This document shows, in pieces, positions 24,308-32,280 of a stretch of 44,267 bases of DNA. The position numbers were made by a program, and so were the translations under genes. Source of the DNA: JBFISM01 sp041608535 (GTDB lineage Bacteria > Actinomycetota > Acidimicrobiia > Spongiisociales > UBA5794); NCBI GenBank assembly GCA_041608535.1, contig JBFISM010000012.1, positions 1-44,267 on the forward strand, in the 5' to 3' direction. Below the pieces are notes generated by a model. The model saw only the letters and a program-made list of their open reading frames with translations, searched no databases and was not told the origin of the DNA. Within the stretch, counting starts at the first letter, position 1. Each line of letters opens with the position of its first letter.

Positions 24308-24342
24308 TGTGTTTGCACACAAGTTATGTGTATACGCACACA
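24306..24342. promoter_or_regulatory. Two tandem palindromic operators for the MarR regulator
   Basis: Two copies of TGTGTnnnnnnACACA lie at 24306-24321 and 24327-24342, exactly 21 bp apart, i.e. two helical turns on the same face of the DNA. Centre sequences are GTTTGC and ATACGC. They fill the gap between divergent marR and yceI genes, overlapping the marR -10 box and leaving the yceI ribosome binding site GAGAGGAG (24345-24352) free. Confidence 0.7.
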
Positions 24343-24357
24343 ACGAGAGGAGCAGCC

Positions 24358-24930
24358 ATGACCGTCCACCCCGCAACCCGCAACCTGGATGGAATCGAAG
24401 TTCCGGCAGCCGGCTTGTGGCGAATCGATCCGGGTCACGCCGAGGTGTCCTTCGTCGGACGCCATTTCATGCTGACCAAGATCCGGGGTCGCTTTGTCGA
24501 TGTCGACGCAGCCGTGCGGATCTCCGAGCGTGCGGCGGAATCCACCATCGAGGCGACCATCGGGATGGCATCGGTTTCCTCCGGTGACGACGCCAGGGAC
24601 GACCATCTTCGCTCCGCCGACTTCTTTGACGTCGCTCGGTTTCCGACCGCGCTGTTTCGCTCCACCAGCATCGAGTGGAGCGGACGGACGGGGGTCGTCA
24701 CCGGTGACCTCACCATCAAGGACGTCACCCGTCCGATTGCGCTCGACGTCGAGTACCTCGGTACGGTGCACGACCCGTGGGACAACGACCGGGCCGTCTT
24801 CGCCGCCGAGGGCAGGCTCGATCGCAGGGACTGGGGGCTGACATGGAACGTGATGCTCGATTCCGGTGGTGTGCTCGTTTCCCACGAGATCGCGCTCGAG
24901 CTGCACGTCGAGCTGATTCGTGCGGAGTGA
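24358..24930 (+). CDS. YceI-family lipocalin-like protein
   Basis: A 190-residue YceI-domain protein, a beta barrel that binds isoprenoid or other lipid-like ligands. Motifs: AGLWRIDPGHAEVSFVGRHF at the start, MLTKIRGRFVDVDA, DDHLRSADFFDVARFPTALF and GDLTIKDVTRPIALDVEY, and RRDWGLTWNVML...VSHEIALELHVEL at the end. There is no signal peptide, as in the cytoplasmic actinobacterial members. The ATG has GAGAGGAG 5-12 nt upstream. It is divergent from a MarR gene and its operators, so it is probably induced by that regulator's ligand. Confidence 0.92.
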   Translation: MTVHPATRNLDGIEVPAAGLWRIDPGHAEVSFVGRHFMLTKIRGRFVDVDAAVRISERAAESTIEATIGMASVSSGDDARDDHLRSADFFDVARFPTALFRSTSIEWSGRTGVVTGDLTIKDVTRPIALDVEYLGTVHDPWDNDRAVFAAEGRLDRRDWGLTWNVMLDSGGVLVSHEIALELHVELIRAE

Positions 24931-25102
24931 TCGCACCATGTGGGATCGGGAGAGACCGTGCTCGGAGTGGCGCCCCTCGACGGGACAGTTCGTCTTTCCC
25001 GCACCGTGGGGCTCGTTCTGGGCGCCCTTGCTCGCCACGCCGATAGCTTGCGATATCGCGACCTCGGGGTAGCCTGCCGGCCTGTCCGGAAGGGATCGAG
25101 GC

Positions 25103-26839
25103 TTGTTTCGCCGGTTCGGAGCGCTCTCACTAGCTACAGCTCTCCTCGTATCGACGGTGTTCGTGGCGAGTGTCTCCGCCCAGGTGCTGCCACCTGGCGG
25201 GACTTTTGTCGATGACAACGGGAGCATCTTCGAAGGCGCCATCGAGGCGATCGCGGCGGCCGGGATAACGACCGGGTGCAACCCGCCGGTCAACGACGAG
25301 TTCTGCCCCGAGCGCAAAGTCACCCGCGGCGAGATGGCAGCATTCCTGGTCCGGGCGCTGGATCTGACCGCAACCGGTCCCGGGAACTTCTTCACCGACG
25401 ACGACGAATCCATCTTCGAGGGCGATATCGACAAGCTGGCCCATGCCGGTATCACCAAGGGCTGCAACCCACCCACCAACGACGAGTTCTGCCCCGATGT
25501 CTCGGTCAGCCGCGGCGCCATGGCTGCCTTTCTGGTCCGAGGCTACGGCTACACCGACGACGGTGGCGGCAACCTGTTCATCGACGACGACGACTCCGAG
25601 TTCGAAACCGACATCGACAAGCTGGGCACCGAGGGCGTGACCAAGGGCTGCAACCCGCCGATCAACGACATGTTCTGCCCGACCCAGTCCGTGACCCGGG
25701 AGCAGATGGCGGCTTTTCTGCAGCGGGCGGAGGGGCTCACGCCGATCATCCCGCCACCACCCAACGATCCCACCCTCGAGGTGTTCGTCGGTGGGTTGTC
25801 GAGCCCGGTGCACGTCACCGGTCCCCACGGCGACGACCGGGTGTTCGTTGTCGAGAAACCCGGGCGGATTCGCATCGTGGAGAACGGCGTGCTCCACGGC
25901 ACACCCTTCCTCGATATCGAGGACGTCGTGTCCAGCAGCGGCGAGCGTGGTTTGCTGTCGATGGCGTTCCATCCCGACTACGCCAGCAACGGCCGCTATT
26001 TCGTCTTCTACTCGGCCTTCGATCAGCCGGCATACTGTCCGAGCATCGGCTGTCACACGTCGAAGGTGGTCGAGTACCAGGTGTCCTCCGATCCCGATGT
26101 CTCCGAGACCGACGGGAAGCTCATCATCGAGATCGATCAGCCCTACTCCAACCACAACGGAGGCCAGCTCGCCTTTGGTCCCGACGGCTACCTCTACATC
26201 GGCACCGGGGACGGTGGCGGGAGCAACGATCCCGAGCGCAACGGCCAGAACACGACGAACCTCAACGGTGCGATGTTGCGCCTCGACGTCGACGGCGCCT
26301 CCCCCTATGCGATCCCGGCGGACAACCCATACGTCGGCGGTCTCGGCCTCGACGAGATCTGGGCCATCGGTCTGCGCAATCCGTGGCGGTTCTCGTTCGA
26401 CGGCGACTATCTCTACATCGGCGACGTGGGGCAGAGTGCTCGTGAGGAGATCGATGTCGTGCACGCCCCGACGAGCGCCGGCGCCAACTTCGGCTGGTGC
26501 ACCTACGAGGGCACCCTGCTCACGGGGCTGGGATGTGGGGGCTCCGGCTTCACCTTCCCGGTTCTCGAGTACAGCCACTCGCCGGAATGCTCTGTGACCG
26601 GTGGGCACGTGTATCGAGGTGACGAGTTCCCGCAACTCGATGGGCACTACTTCTATGCCGACTTCTGCACCAGCTGGATCAAGACCTTCCGGCTGGTCGA
26701 TGGGGTGGCAACGGACATCACGGACCGGACGGCAATGCTGGGTGCCGTTCCGTCGATCGTGTCGTTTGGTACCGATGGCCTCGGCAACTTCTATGTCGTG
26801 TCCATCGCAGGGGCGGTGTATCGACTCGAGGCGACCTGA
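25103..26839 (+). CDS. Secreted PQQ-type sugar dehydrogenase-like protein with three N-terminal Cys-SLH-like repeats
   Basis: A 578-residue exported protein. Residues 1-26 are a signal peptide (FGALSLATALLVSTVFVASV, cleavage after VSA). Residues 35-88, 97-150 and 159-212 are three S-layer-homology-like repeats, each with two cysteines (GCNPP and FCP). A Pro-rich linker leads to a six-bladed beta-propeller of the glucose/sorbosone dehydrogenase family (about 225-578): VHVTGPHGDDRVFVVEKPGR, ERGLLSMAFHPDYASNGRYF, SNHNGGQLAFGPDGYLYIGT, GLRNPWRFSFD. Whether it binds PQQ is not certain from sequence. The start is TTG 25103, with GGGATCGAGG just upstream. It overlaps the next gene by one base (TGATG). 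Confidence 0.88.
   Translation: MFRRFGALSLATALLVSTVFVASVSAQVLPPGGTFVDDNGSIFEGAIEAIAAAGITTGCNPPVNDEFCPERKVTRGEMAAFLVRALDLTATGPGNFFTDDDESIFEGDIDKLAHAGITKGCNPPTNDEFCPDVSVSRGAMAAFLVRGYGYTDDGGGNLFIDDDDSEFETDIDKLGTEGVTKGCNPPINDMFCPTQSVTREQMAAFLQRAEGLTPIIPPPPNDPTLEVFVGGLSSPVHVTGPHGDDRVFVVEKPGRIRIVENGVLHGTPFLDIEDVVSSSGERGLLSMAFHPDYASNGRYFVFYSAFDQPAYCPSIGCHTSKVVEYQVSSDPDVSETDGKLIIEIDQPYSNHNGGQLAFGPDGYLYIGTGDGGGSNDPERNGQNTTNLNGAMLRLDVDGASPYAIPADNPYVGGLGLDEIWAIGLRNPWRFSFDGDYLYIGDVGQSAREEIDVVHAPTSAGANFGWCTYEGTLLTGLGCGGSGFTFPVLEYSHSPECSVTGGHVYRGDEFPQLDGHYFYADFCTSWIKTFRLVDGVATDITDRTAMLGAVPSIVSFGTDGLGNFYVVSIAGAVYRLEAT
25205..25738 (+). repeat. Three Cys-SLH-like repeats (coding)
   Basis: Three 54-residue units separated by 8 residues. 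Consensus: F-x-DD-x-x-S-x-FE-x-DID-x-L-x-x-AG-I/V-T-K-GCNPP-x-ND-x-FCP-x-x-x-V-T/S-R-x-x-MAAFL-x-R. Each has a Cys pair 9 residues apart. Confidence 0.9.
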
Positions 26840-28944
26840 TGTCACACAACCGCCGATGGGGTGTTCCCCTGGTCATCTGCGTTCTCCTGCTCTCCGTGCT
26901 GGTGGCGGCACCGGCCCCGGCGCAGGACCATCCCCACGAGGGATTCGAGCCGGATGCCACCCCGGCGGAAGGGCTGGGCAACCCTTCGTTCAACGAATCG
27001 AGCGGTTGCGGGCAGCCGGCGACGTCCAATCCTCGGGCGACGCAGACCGGTTTCCTCCCCGACAGTGAGCTGGTTCGAGGCTTCAAGAGTGACTTCTTCG
27101 GACGCAGCATCGGCGACATCAAGAGCCAGCTCGTCGACTGGGTGGTCCCGATGAGCGGCGGCTTCACCATCAAGGTGCATCCGCGGGCGTTGCCTGCCTT
27201 CGAGCTGGTGGCCGCCAACCTCGCTGTCGAGCAGGCAGACGGGAACTACTACGCCATCCGACCTGAGCACACCTACGGGTATGCCGCCCGCACCGTCAGC
27301 GGCAGCCATGCGCTGTCCAATCATGCGCTGGGAACCACCATCGACATCAACACCACGACCAACCCCTACCGCGGTGACAACGTGCTCGTGACCGACATGC
27401 CGGATTGGTTCGTGGCGGCGTGGACCGATGCGGGCTTCTGTTGGGGTGGGTCGTGGAACTCGATCAAGGATCCAATGCACTACTCGTGGATGGGTCCGGA
27501 AGCAACGCCGGGCTATGGGCCGTTGCCGCCCACCCAGCCGACGGCCACGACGGCAACCCCCTTTGGCGGCGTGGCGGCCAGCTACGACGTCGTGTTCGGT
27601 GCGGTGGAACCGGATTCGACCCACATCCTGGCCGACGCCACCGGCAATGGTCTCGCCGACTTGGTGCGCATCAGCGACGAGACATATGGCACCAAGCTCG
27701 ACATGTCTCGCACCCACCGCAGGCATGAGTGGTGTGCCGGATTCCGCTACGACATCGTCGGCATCGACGTCGCCGGCCGCATTCCGGTCTTGGGAGACTA
27801 CGAGGGTTTCGGACGTCTCGATCTGTGGCTGCTGGACGTCTCGGGGAGCACGCTCAGCTTCGAGGTGGTGCTGCGCAGCGAGGGATTCGACGAGAGCGTT
27901 GTGGTGGAGACGGCAATCCCGGTCACCGGGGCGGAGGCGTTCTTCGTTGCCGATCACGAGCGCGATGGAGTTGTCGATCTCTTCGTCGTGCGGGGCGGTC
28001 CGGCGAGGATCGAGGTGTGGAGCGGCTCGAGTGACTACACCGTCAAGTCGCACGAGACTGCACTGCCCGTGGCTGTTGCGCCGGCCACGCAGTTCGCCAC
28101 CGGTGATCGCGATCTGGATGACCTGCCCGACGTCTACGTGGTCGACGGTCCGACCGTGTCCGTGCTCGGTAACGGGTACGGCACGGTCGATGAGCAGTTC
28201 ACCGTGGGTGGTATCAGTGGGGCAGAGGAGATCGGGATCTCCGATTTCGACGGTGACGGCCGCGATGATCTCTTCGCTCTGCACGGCGACGGCACGCTGG
28301 ATGTCCATCTGGGCAACAGCCCCCTGCCCGGGGCGACTTCGCTCACTTCCTGGTTCGTGCCCAGCTCGTGGGTGTGCGATCCCAGCGCCACGCTGTACGA
28401 CTACACCGGTCTGTTCCGCGACGACGACGGCAGCGTCCACGAGGGCGACATCGATCTCATCGGCAGGGAGAAGATCACGGTGGGATGCAACCCGCCCGTG
28501 GCCGACCACTACTGCCCCAAGTACGACGTCACTCGCGGCCAGATGGCGGCGTTTCTGGTTCGAGCCCTCGGCCTCGCAGAAGTCCAGACCGACGTATTCG
28601 TCGACGACGACGATTCCATCTTCGCGGGTGCGATCGATGCGCTGGCGGCGGCCGGAATCACCCAGGGCTGCAACCCTCCGGAGAACGACCGTTTCTGCCC
28701 CGAGCAGACGGTGACCCGCGGCGAGATGGCCGCATTCCTCGTACGTGCGTTCGACCTGCCGGAAGCCGCGCCTGCCGGGTTCGTGGACACCACGGGCTCG
28801 GTGTTCAGCTCCGACATCGATGCGCTGGCCGCGGCAGGCATCACCAAAGGCTGTAATCCACCGTCCAACAATCGCTACTGTCCGGGAAGCGCCGTGAGTA
28901 GAGAGCAGATGGCGTCCTTCCTCATCAGGGCGCTCTCCCTATAG
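26839..28944 (+). CDS. Secreted M15-type peptidase with FG-GAP repeats and three C-terminal Cys-SLH-like repeats
   Basis: A 701-residue exported protein. Signal peptide 1-29 (WGVPLVICVLLLSVLVAAPA). Residues about 70-220 are a D-alanyl-D-alanine carboxypeptidase-like M15 domain: SNHALGTTIDIN supplies zinc ligands H162 and D169, and DPMHYSWMGP supplies H214. Residues about 245-510 carry FG-GAP/VCBS-like propeller repeats, one with a clear Ca-binding loop DFDGDGRDDLFAL. Residues 526-579, 587-640 and 648-701 are three Cys-SLH-like repeats. A role in trimming peptidoglycan cross-links while anchored to the envelope is inferred. ATG overlaps the previous stop by one base, so the two genes form an operon. 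Confidence 0.88.
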   Translation: MSHNRRWGVPLVICVLLLSVLVAAPAPAQDHPHEGFEPDATPAEGLGNPSFNESSGCGQPATSNPRATQTGFLPDSELVRGFKSDFFGRSIGDIKSQLVDWVVPMSGGFTIKVHPRALPAFELVAANLAVEQADGNYYAIRPEHTYGYAARTVSGSHALSNHALGTTIDINTTTNPYRGDNVLVTDMPDWFVAAWTDAGFCWGGSWNSIKDPMHYSWMGPEATPGYGPLPPTQPTATTATPFGGVAASYDVVFGAVEPDSTHILADATGNGLADLVRISDETYGTKLDMSRTHRRHEWCAGFRYDIVGIDVAGRIPVLGDYEGFGRLDLWLLDVSGSTLSFEVVLRSEGFDESVVVETAIPVTGAEAFFVADHERDGVVDLFVVRGGPARIEVWSGSSDYTVKSHETALPVAVAPATQFATGDRDLDDLPDVYVVDGPTVSVLGNGYGTVDEQFTVGGISGAEEIGISDFDGDGRDDLFALHGDGTLDVHLGNSPLPGATSLTSWFVPSSWVCDPSATLYDYTGLFRDDDGSVHEGDIDLIGREKITVGCNPPVADHYCPKYDVTRGQMAAFLVRALGLAEVQTDVFVDDDDSIFAGAIDALAAAGITQGCNPPENDRFCPEQTVTRGEMAAFLVRAFDLPEAAPAGFVDTTGSVFSSDIDALAAAGITKGCNPPSNNRYCPGSAVSREQMASFLIRALSL
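28414..28941 (+). repeat. Three Cys-SLH-like repeats (coding)
   Basis: Three 54-residue units separated by 7 residues, ending two residues from the signature RALSL C-terminus of the protein. GCNPP and YCP/FCP cysteines are kept in all three. Confidence 0.9.
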
Positions 28945-29027
28945 CGCTCGGGGAGACGACACACGATCATGAGGCACTCGACTTCCCCAACTTCCCGACC
29001 CCTTTCTCGCCGAGGCGATATGTTGAT

Positions 29028-30938
29028 GTGCATGAACCCGTTCCCATGTCCAGCGTGACGGTCTCCGCACGACATCTGCGCTCGTTGCGGGCCGTGCTGG
29101 CTGCTGCGCTCGTGGCGACGCTCCTGGTTGCGGCACCCGGCACCGCCGCGGCCGAGCAGGAGCACGAGCTGGTCGTGACCGGGTCGGGTTGGGGCCACGG
29201 GGTGGGGATGAGCCAGTACGGTGCCTATGCGATGTCGACCACCGGCTCGTCGGTTGCCGAGATCCTCGAGCACTACTACACCGGCTCGAGTCTCGGCACA
29301 CTCGGCCTGGGAGGTTTGCCCGCCGCCGCGCCCCTGTGGGTCAACCTCGAGAGGGATTTCTCGTCGCTCACCTTGCGGGTCATCGACATCAGCGGCACCA
29401 CCACGCCGGTCACGTTGTCGCGAGGGGCGGAGAGCTGGATGGTCGAGGTGGGTTCGACCATCGACATCGCCGGTAGTAGCACCTGTGCGCTGACGATCAC
29501 GCCACCGGTGGGGGATGTCGTCGAGATCCCCAGCGGGGTGTGTGAGTTCGACATCAGTTGGTACGACTTCACGGATCCTGGAGCAGCTCCGCCGTCGGGG
29601 ATCGCCATCGAGGGCTGTACCAACACGGACTGGAATGTCGTCCCGACCACACAACGCGAGTGCAGGTACGCCCGCGGCATGGTGCATCTTCGCAGCGGGA
29701 GTGGCGGGCTCGATCTGTCCGTCGAGCTGCTCATCGACGACTACATCTACGGGATATCCGAGATGCCGTACTACTGGGGTGACACCGGAGGCATGGAGGC
29801 GCTCAAGGCGCAGGCGATTGCGGCTCGTTCGTATGCCCATCAGCTTCAGCTGGTGCGTGGCGACCCGGCGGCAAACAGCTGTGGGGGGTGGTGCCACGTC
29901 CGCGACACCACTTGGGATCAACGCTACGTCGGTACCGGTCACGGTGCCGCCACCAATTGGGTTGCGGCCACGAACGCCACCAAGGGCCAAGTGATCACCC
30001 ACCCCGCCGCTCCGGCGGAGGGCAATGGAGTCGTGCGTGGCTACTACTCATCGTCGAGCGGGGGAGCCACCGAGTCGGCGCACGAGGTGTGGTCGACATT
30101 CACCACGCCCCGACCGTATTTCACGTCGGCGGACGACTCCTGGGCGGTGGATGGAACCGTGACCAACACCAACGCCTCGTGGACCGCCAGTCTCGACCCG
30201 GAGAGCGTCGCCGACGCCCTCGGCTTGGAGACGATCGCCGAGGCCTCCGTCATCGCCAGAAACACCTCAGGTAGCGCCAAGACGCTCGAGTTCACCGATG
30301 GCGTCACCACGGTCACCACGACCGCTTCCTGGCTCAGGACGACGTTCGGGCTCAAGTCGATCTACTTCGATCTGCAGGTGTTGGGAACGCCGCCGGGGTT
30401 CTTTGTCGACATCGCCGGCAACGTGCATCACGATCAGATTCACGACATTCATGCCCGCGGCATCACCCGGGGATGCAACCCACCGCTCAACACCATGTAC
30501 TGCCCGGAGCGGTCGATCTCGAAGGGTGAGCTTGCTGCCTTCTTGAACCGGGCCTTCGATTTCCCGTCGACCTCACAGGACTTCTACACCGACGACACCG
30601 GATCGATCTTCGAGGACGACATCAACCGCATCGCCGCCGCAGGAGTCGTGGTCACGTGCGGCGGCGCCAAGCTCTACTGTCCCGCAAAGCCGGTGTTGCG
30701 TGAGGAGATGGCGTCGTTCCTCGCCCAGGCATTCGGCTACACCAAGGGAGCCAACATCGATGCATTCATCGATGACAACAGCTCCCAGTACGAGACCGCG
30801 ATCAACTTGATCGCCCACGTCGGCGTCACCAAAGGCTGCAACCCGCCCGCCAACGACGAGTTCTGTCCGAAACGCGAGGTGCGACGCGACGAGATGGCGT
30901 CCTTCTTCGACCGGGCGCTCGATCTTGCCGGTGTGTGA
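29028..30938 (+). CDS. Secreted SpoIID/LytB-domain protein with three C-terminal Cys-SLH-like repeats
   Basis: About 636 residues from GTG 29028, or 630 from ATG 29046. Signal peptide near 20-42 (LRAVLAAALVATLLVAAPGT). The SpoIID/LytB domain covers about 45-445: GSGWGHGVGMSQYGAYAM comes first (52-69), followed by LEHYYTG, and much later DYIYGISEMPYYW and MEALKAQAIAARSYAH. SpoIID enzymes cleave denuded glycan strands of peptidoglycan, and LytB modifies amidases; the same wall role is likely here. Residues 459-512, 519-571 and 580-633 are Cys-SLH-like repeats; the middle one has lost GCNPP but kept both cysteines. It follows the M15 gene after 83 nt in which no clear promoter was seen. Confidence 0.88.
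   Translation: MHEPVPMSSVTVSARHLRSLRAVLAAALVATLLVAAPGTAAAEQEHELVVTGSGWGHGVGMSQYGAYAMSTTGSSVAEILEHYYTGSSLGTLGLGGLPAAAPLWVNLERDFSSLTLRVIDISGTTTPVTLSRGAESWMVEVGSTIDIAGSSTCALTITPPVGDVVEIPSGVCEFDISWYDFTDPGAAPPSGIAIEGCTNTDWNVVPTTQRECRYARGMVHLRSGSGGLDLSVELLIDDYIYGISEMPYYWGDTGGMEALKAQAIAARSYAHQLQLVRGDPAANSCGGWCHVRDTTWDQRYVGTGHGAATNWVAATNATKGQVITHPAAPAEGNGVVRGYYSSSSGGATESAHEVWSTFTTPRPYFTSADDSWAVDGTVTNTNASWTASLDPESVADALGLETIAEASVIARNTSGSAKTLEFTDGVTTVTTTASWLRTTFGLKSIYFDLQVLGTPPGFFVDIAGNVHHDQIHDIHARGITRGCNPPLNTMYCPERSISKGELAAFLNRAFDFPSTSQDFYTDDTGSIFEDDINRIAAAGVVVTCGGAKLYCPAKPVLREEMASFLAQAFGYTKGANIDAFIDDNSSQYETAINLIAHVGVTKGCNPPANDEFCPKREVRRDEMASFFDRALDLAGV
30402..30926 (+). repeat. Three Cys-SLH-like repeats (coding)
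   Basis: Three units of 54, 53 and 54 residues. The first and third keep GCNPP; the second reads VVVTCGGAKLYCP, one residue shorter, with the Cys pair 8 residues apart instead of 9. Confidence 0.88.
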
Positions 30939-30952
30939 CCCACCGGTAGACT
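30925..30952 (+). promoter_or_regulatory. Candidate promoter of the nucleotide-sugar dehydrogenase gene
   Basis: TTGCCG (30925-30930), 16 nt, then TAGACT (30947-30952), 29 nt before the GTG at 30982. The ribosome binding site CCGGAGGATCC lies just before the start, so this transcript would have a normal leader. Confidence 0.4.
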
Positions 30953-30981
30953 GACGGCTTCTCTCGATCACCGGAGGATCC

Positions 30982-32280
30982 GTGATCCCAGAGCGCGCCA
31001 CTTTCTTTGCAGAGGCGACCTGGTCCGGCGGCGTCGTCGGTCTGGGCTATGTCGGGCTGCCGCTGGCAGTGACGATTGCCCGCCGTGGGTTGCCGGTGGT
31101 CGGCTTCGATGTGTCGAGCGAGCGTATCGAGGCCATCCGGCGCGGGGTCTCCCACGTCGAGGATGTCACCGATGAGGAGCTCGCCGCGGCGCTCGACAAC
31201 GGCCTGACTGTCACGTCGAATCGTGGCGACCTCGCAGGGTGCGATGCGCTGTTCCTGTGCGTACCGAGCCCGCTGGGGCGCCATCGCGAGCCCGACCTCT
31301 CTTTCATTCAGGCGGCAGCGGACACGGTCGCCGAGGTGGTGCGTCCCGGGATGCTCGTTTCGCTGGAGTCGACGACGTACCCGGGAACGACCGAGGACAT
31401 CATGGTGCCGGCGGCGACCGCCACCGGGCTCACCCTGGACGAGGAGGTCTTCGTCGCCTTCTCTCCGGAGCGGGTCAACCCGGGAGCGGAGATGAAGACC
31501 GGGGAGATCCCCAAGGTCGTCGGCGGGATCAGCCCGATCTCCACAGCGGTTGCCGTTGCTGCATATGAGCGCATCGTGGACTCGGTGTATCCGGTGACCT
31601 CGGCTCGCACGGCCGAGATGGCCAAGCTGCTGGAAAACACCTACCGGGCGGTCAACATCGCTCTGGTGAACGAGATGGCACAGCTCGCCAACGAGCTCGA
31701 CATCGACATCTGGGAGACCATCGATGCTGCCGCCTCCAAGCCGTTCGGTTACCAGCCGTTCTACCCGGGTCCCGGTGTCGGTGGTCACTGCATACCGCTC
31801 GATCCGCAGTTCCTCGCCTGGCGAGCCAAGGAAGCCAAGTTCGCCACTCGATTCATCGACATCGCCGAGCAGGTGAACACGCAGATGCCCCGCTACACCG
31901 CCAGTCGGGTGGCCGCATTGCTCAACAGCCTCGGCAAGCCGGTCTACGGAACGCAGATCCTCGGCGTCGGCATCGCCTACAAGCCCGACATCGCGGACGA
32001 TCGGGAAAGCGCCTCGATCGAGGTGCTGCGAGAGCTGGAGCGATTTGGCGCCGAGATCTCCGTGCTCGACCCGCTCGTCGGTGCGGAGCGCATCAAGGAG
32101 CACGGATTCGCCAGTGTCGAACCGGGTGACGATCTCTCGGGTTTCGCCCTTGCGGTCATTCTCACCGATCACTCGTTGCTCGACCTCGGCGCCATCGCCG
32201 ATGCGGTGCCCGCAGTGCTCGATACGCGCGGCGCATACCGTCGCAACGGTGTCGCCCGGGACAACATCACTCCGCTGTGA
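30982..32280 (+). CDS. Nucleotide-sugar 6-dehydrogenase (UDP-GlcNAc/ManNAc dehydrogenase type)
   Basis: A 432-residue NAD-dependent enzyme that oxidises C6 of a UDP-sugar to a uronic acid in two steps. The Rossmann motif is GVVGLGYVGLPLAVTIARRG (residues 17-36), then CVPSPLGRHREPDLSF, SLESTTYPGTTED, FSPERVNPG, KLLENTYRAVNIALVNEMAQ, and the catalytic cysteine in GPGVGGHCIPLDP. The Y-P-G-T-T and PERVNPG motifs resemble the WbpA/WecC/TviB group (N-acetyl hexosamine substrates) more than UDP-glucose dehydrogenase. The GTG has GGAGG 5 nt upstream. It overlaps the next gene by 4 nt. Confidence 0.92.
   Translation: MIPERATFFAEATWSGGVVGLGYVGLPLAVTIARRGLPVVGFDVSSERIEAIRRGVSHVEDVTDEELAAALDNGLTVTSNRGDLAGCDALFLCVPSPLGRHREPDLSFIQAAADTVAEVVRPGMLVSLESTTYPGTTEDIMVPAATATGLTLDEEVFVAFSPERVNPGAEMKTGEIPKVVGGISPISTAVAVAAYERIVDSVYPVTSARTAEMAKLLENTYRAVNIALVNEMAQLANELDIDIWETIDAAASKPFGYQPFYPGPGVGGHCIPLDPQFLAWRAKEAKFATRFIDIAEQVNTQMPRYTASRVAALLNSLGKPVYGTQILGVGIAYKPDIADDRESASIEVLRELERFGAEISVLDPLVGAERIKEHGFASVEPGDDLSGFALAVILTDHSLLDLGAIADAVPAVLDTRGAYRRNGVARDNITPL

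Noticed and set aside
25041..25060. GCGATATCGC palindrome and TAGCCT upstream of the sugar dehydrogenase-like gene.
   Set aside because: Ten-base palindromes are expected by chance in GC-rich DNA, and no well-spaced -35 box is present. The 172-nt gap 24931-25102 otherwise holds nothing I can support.
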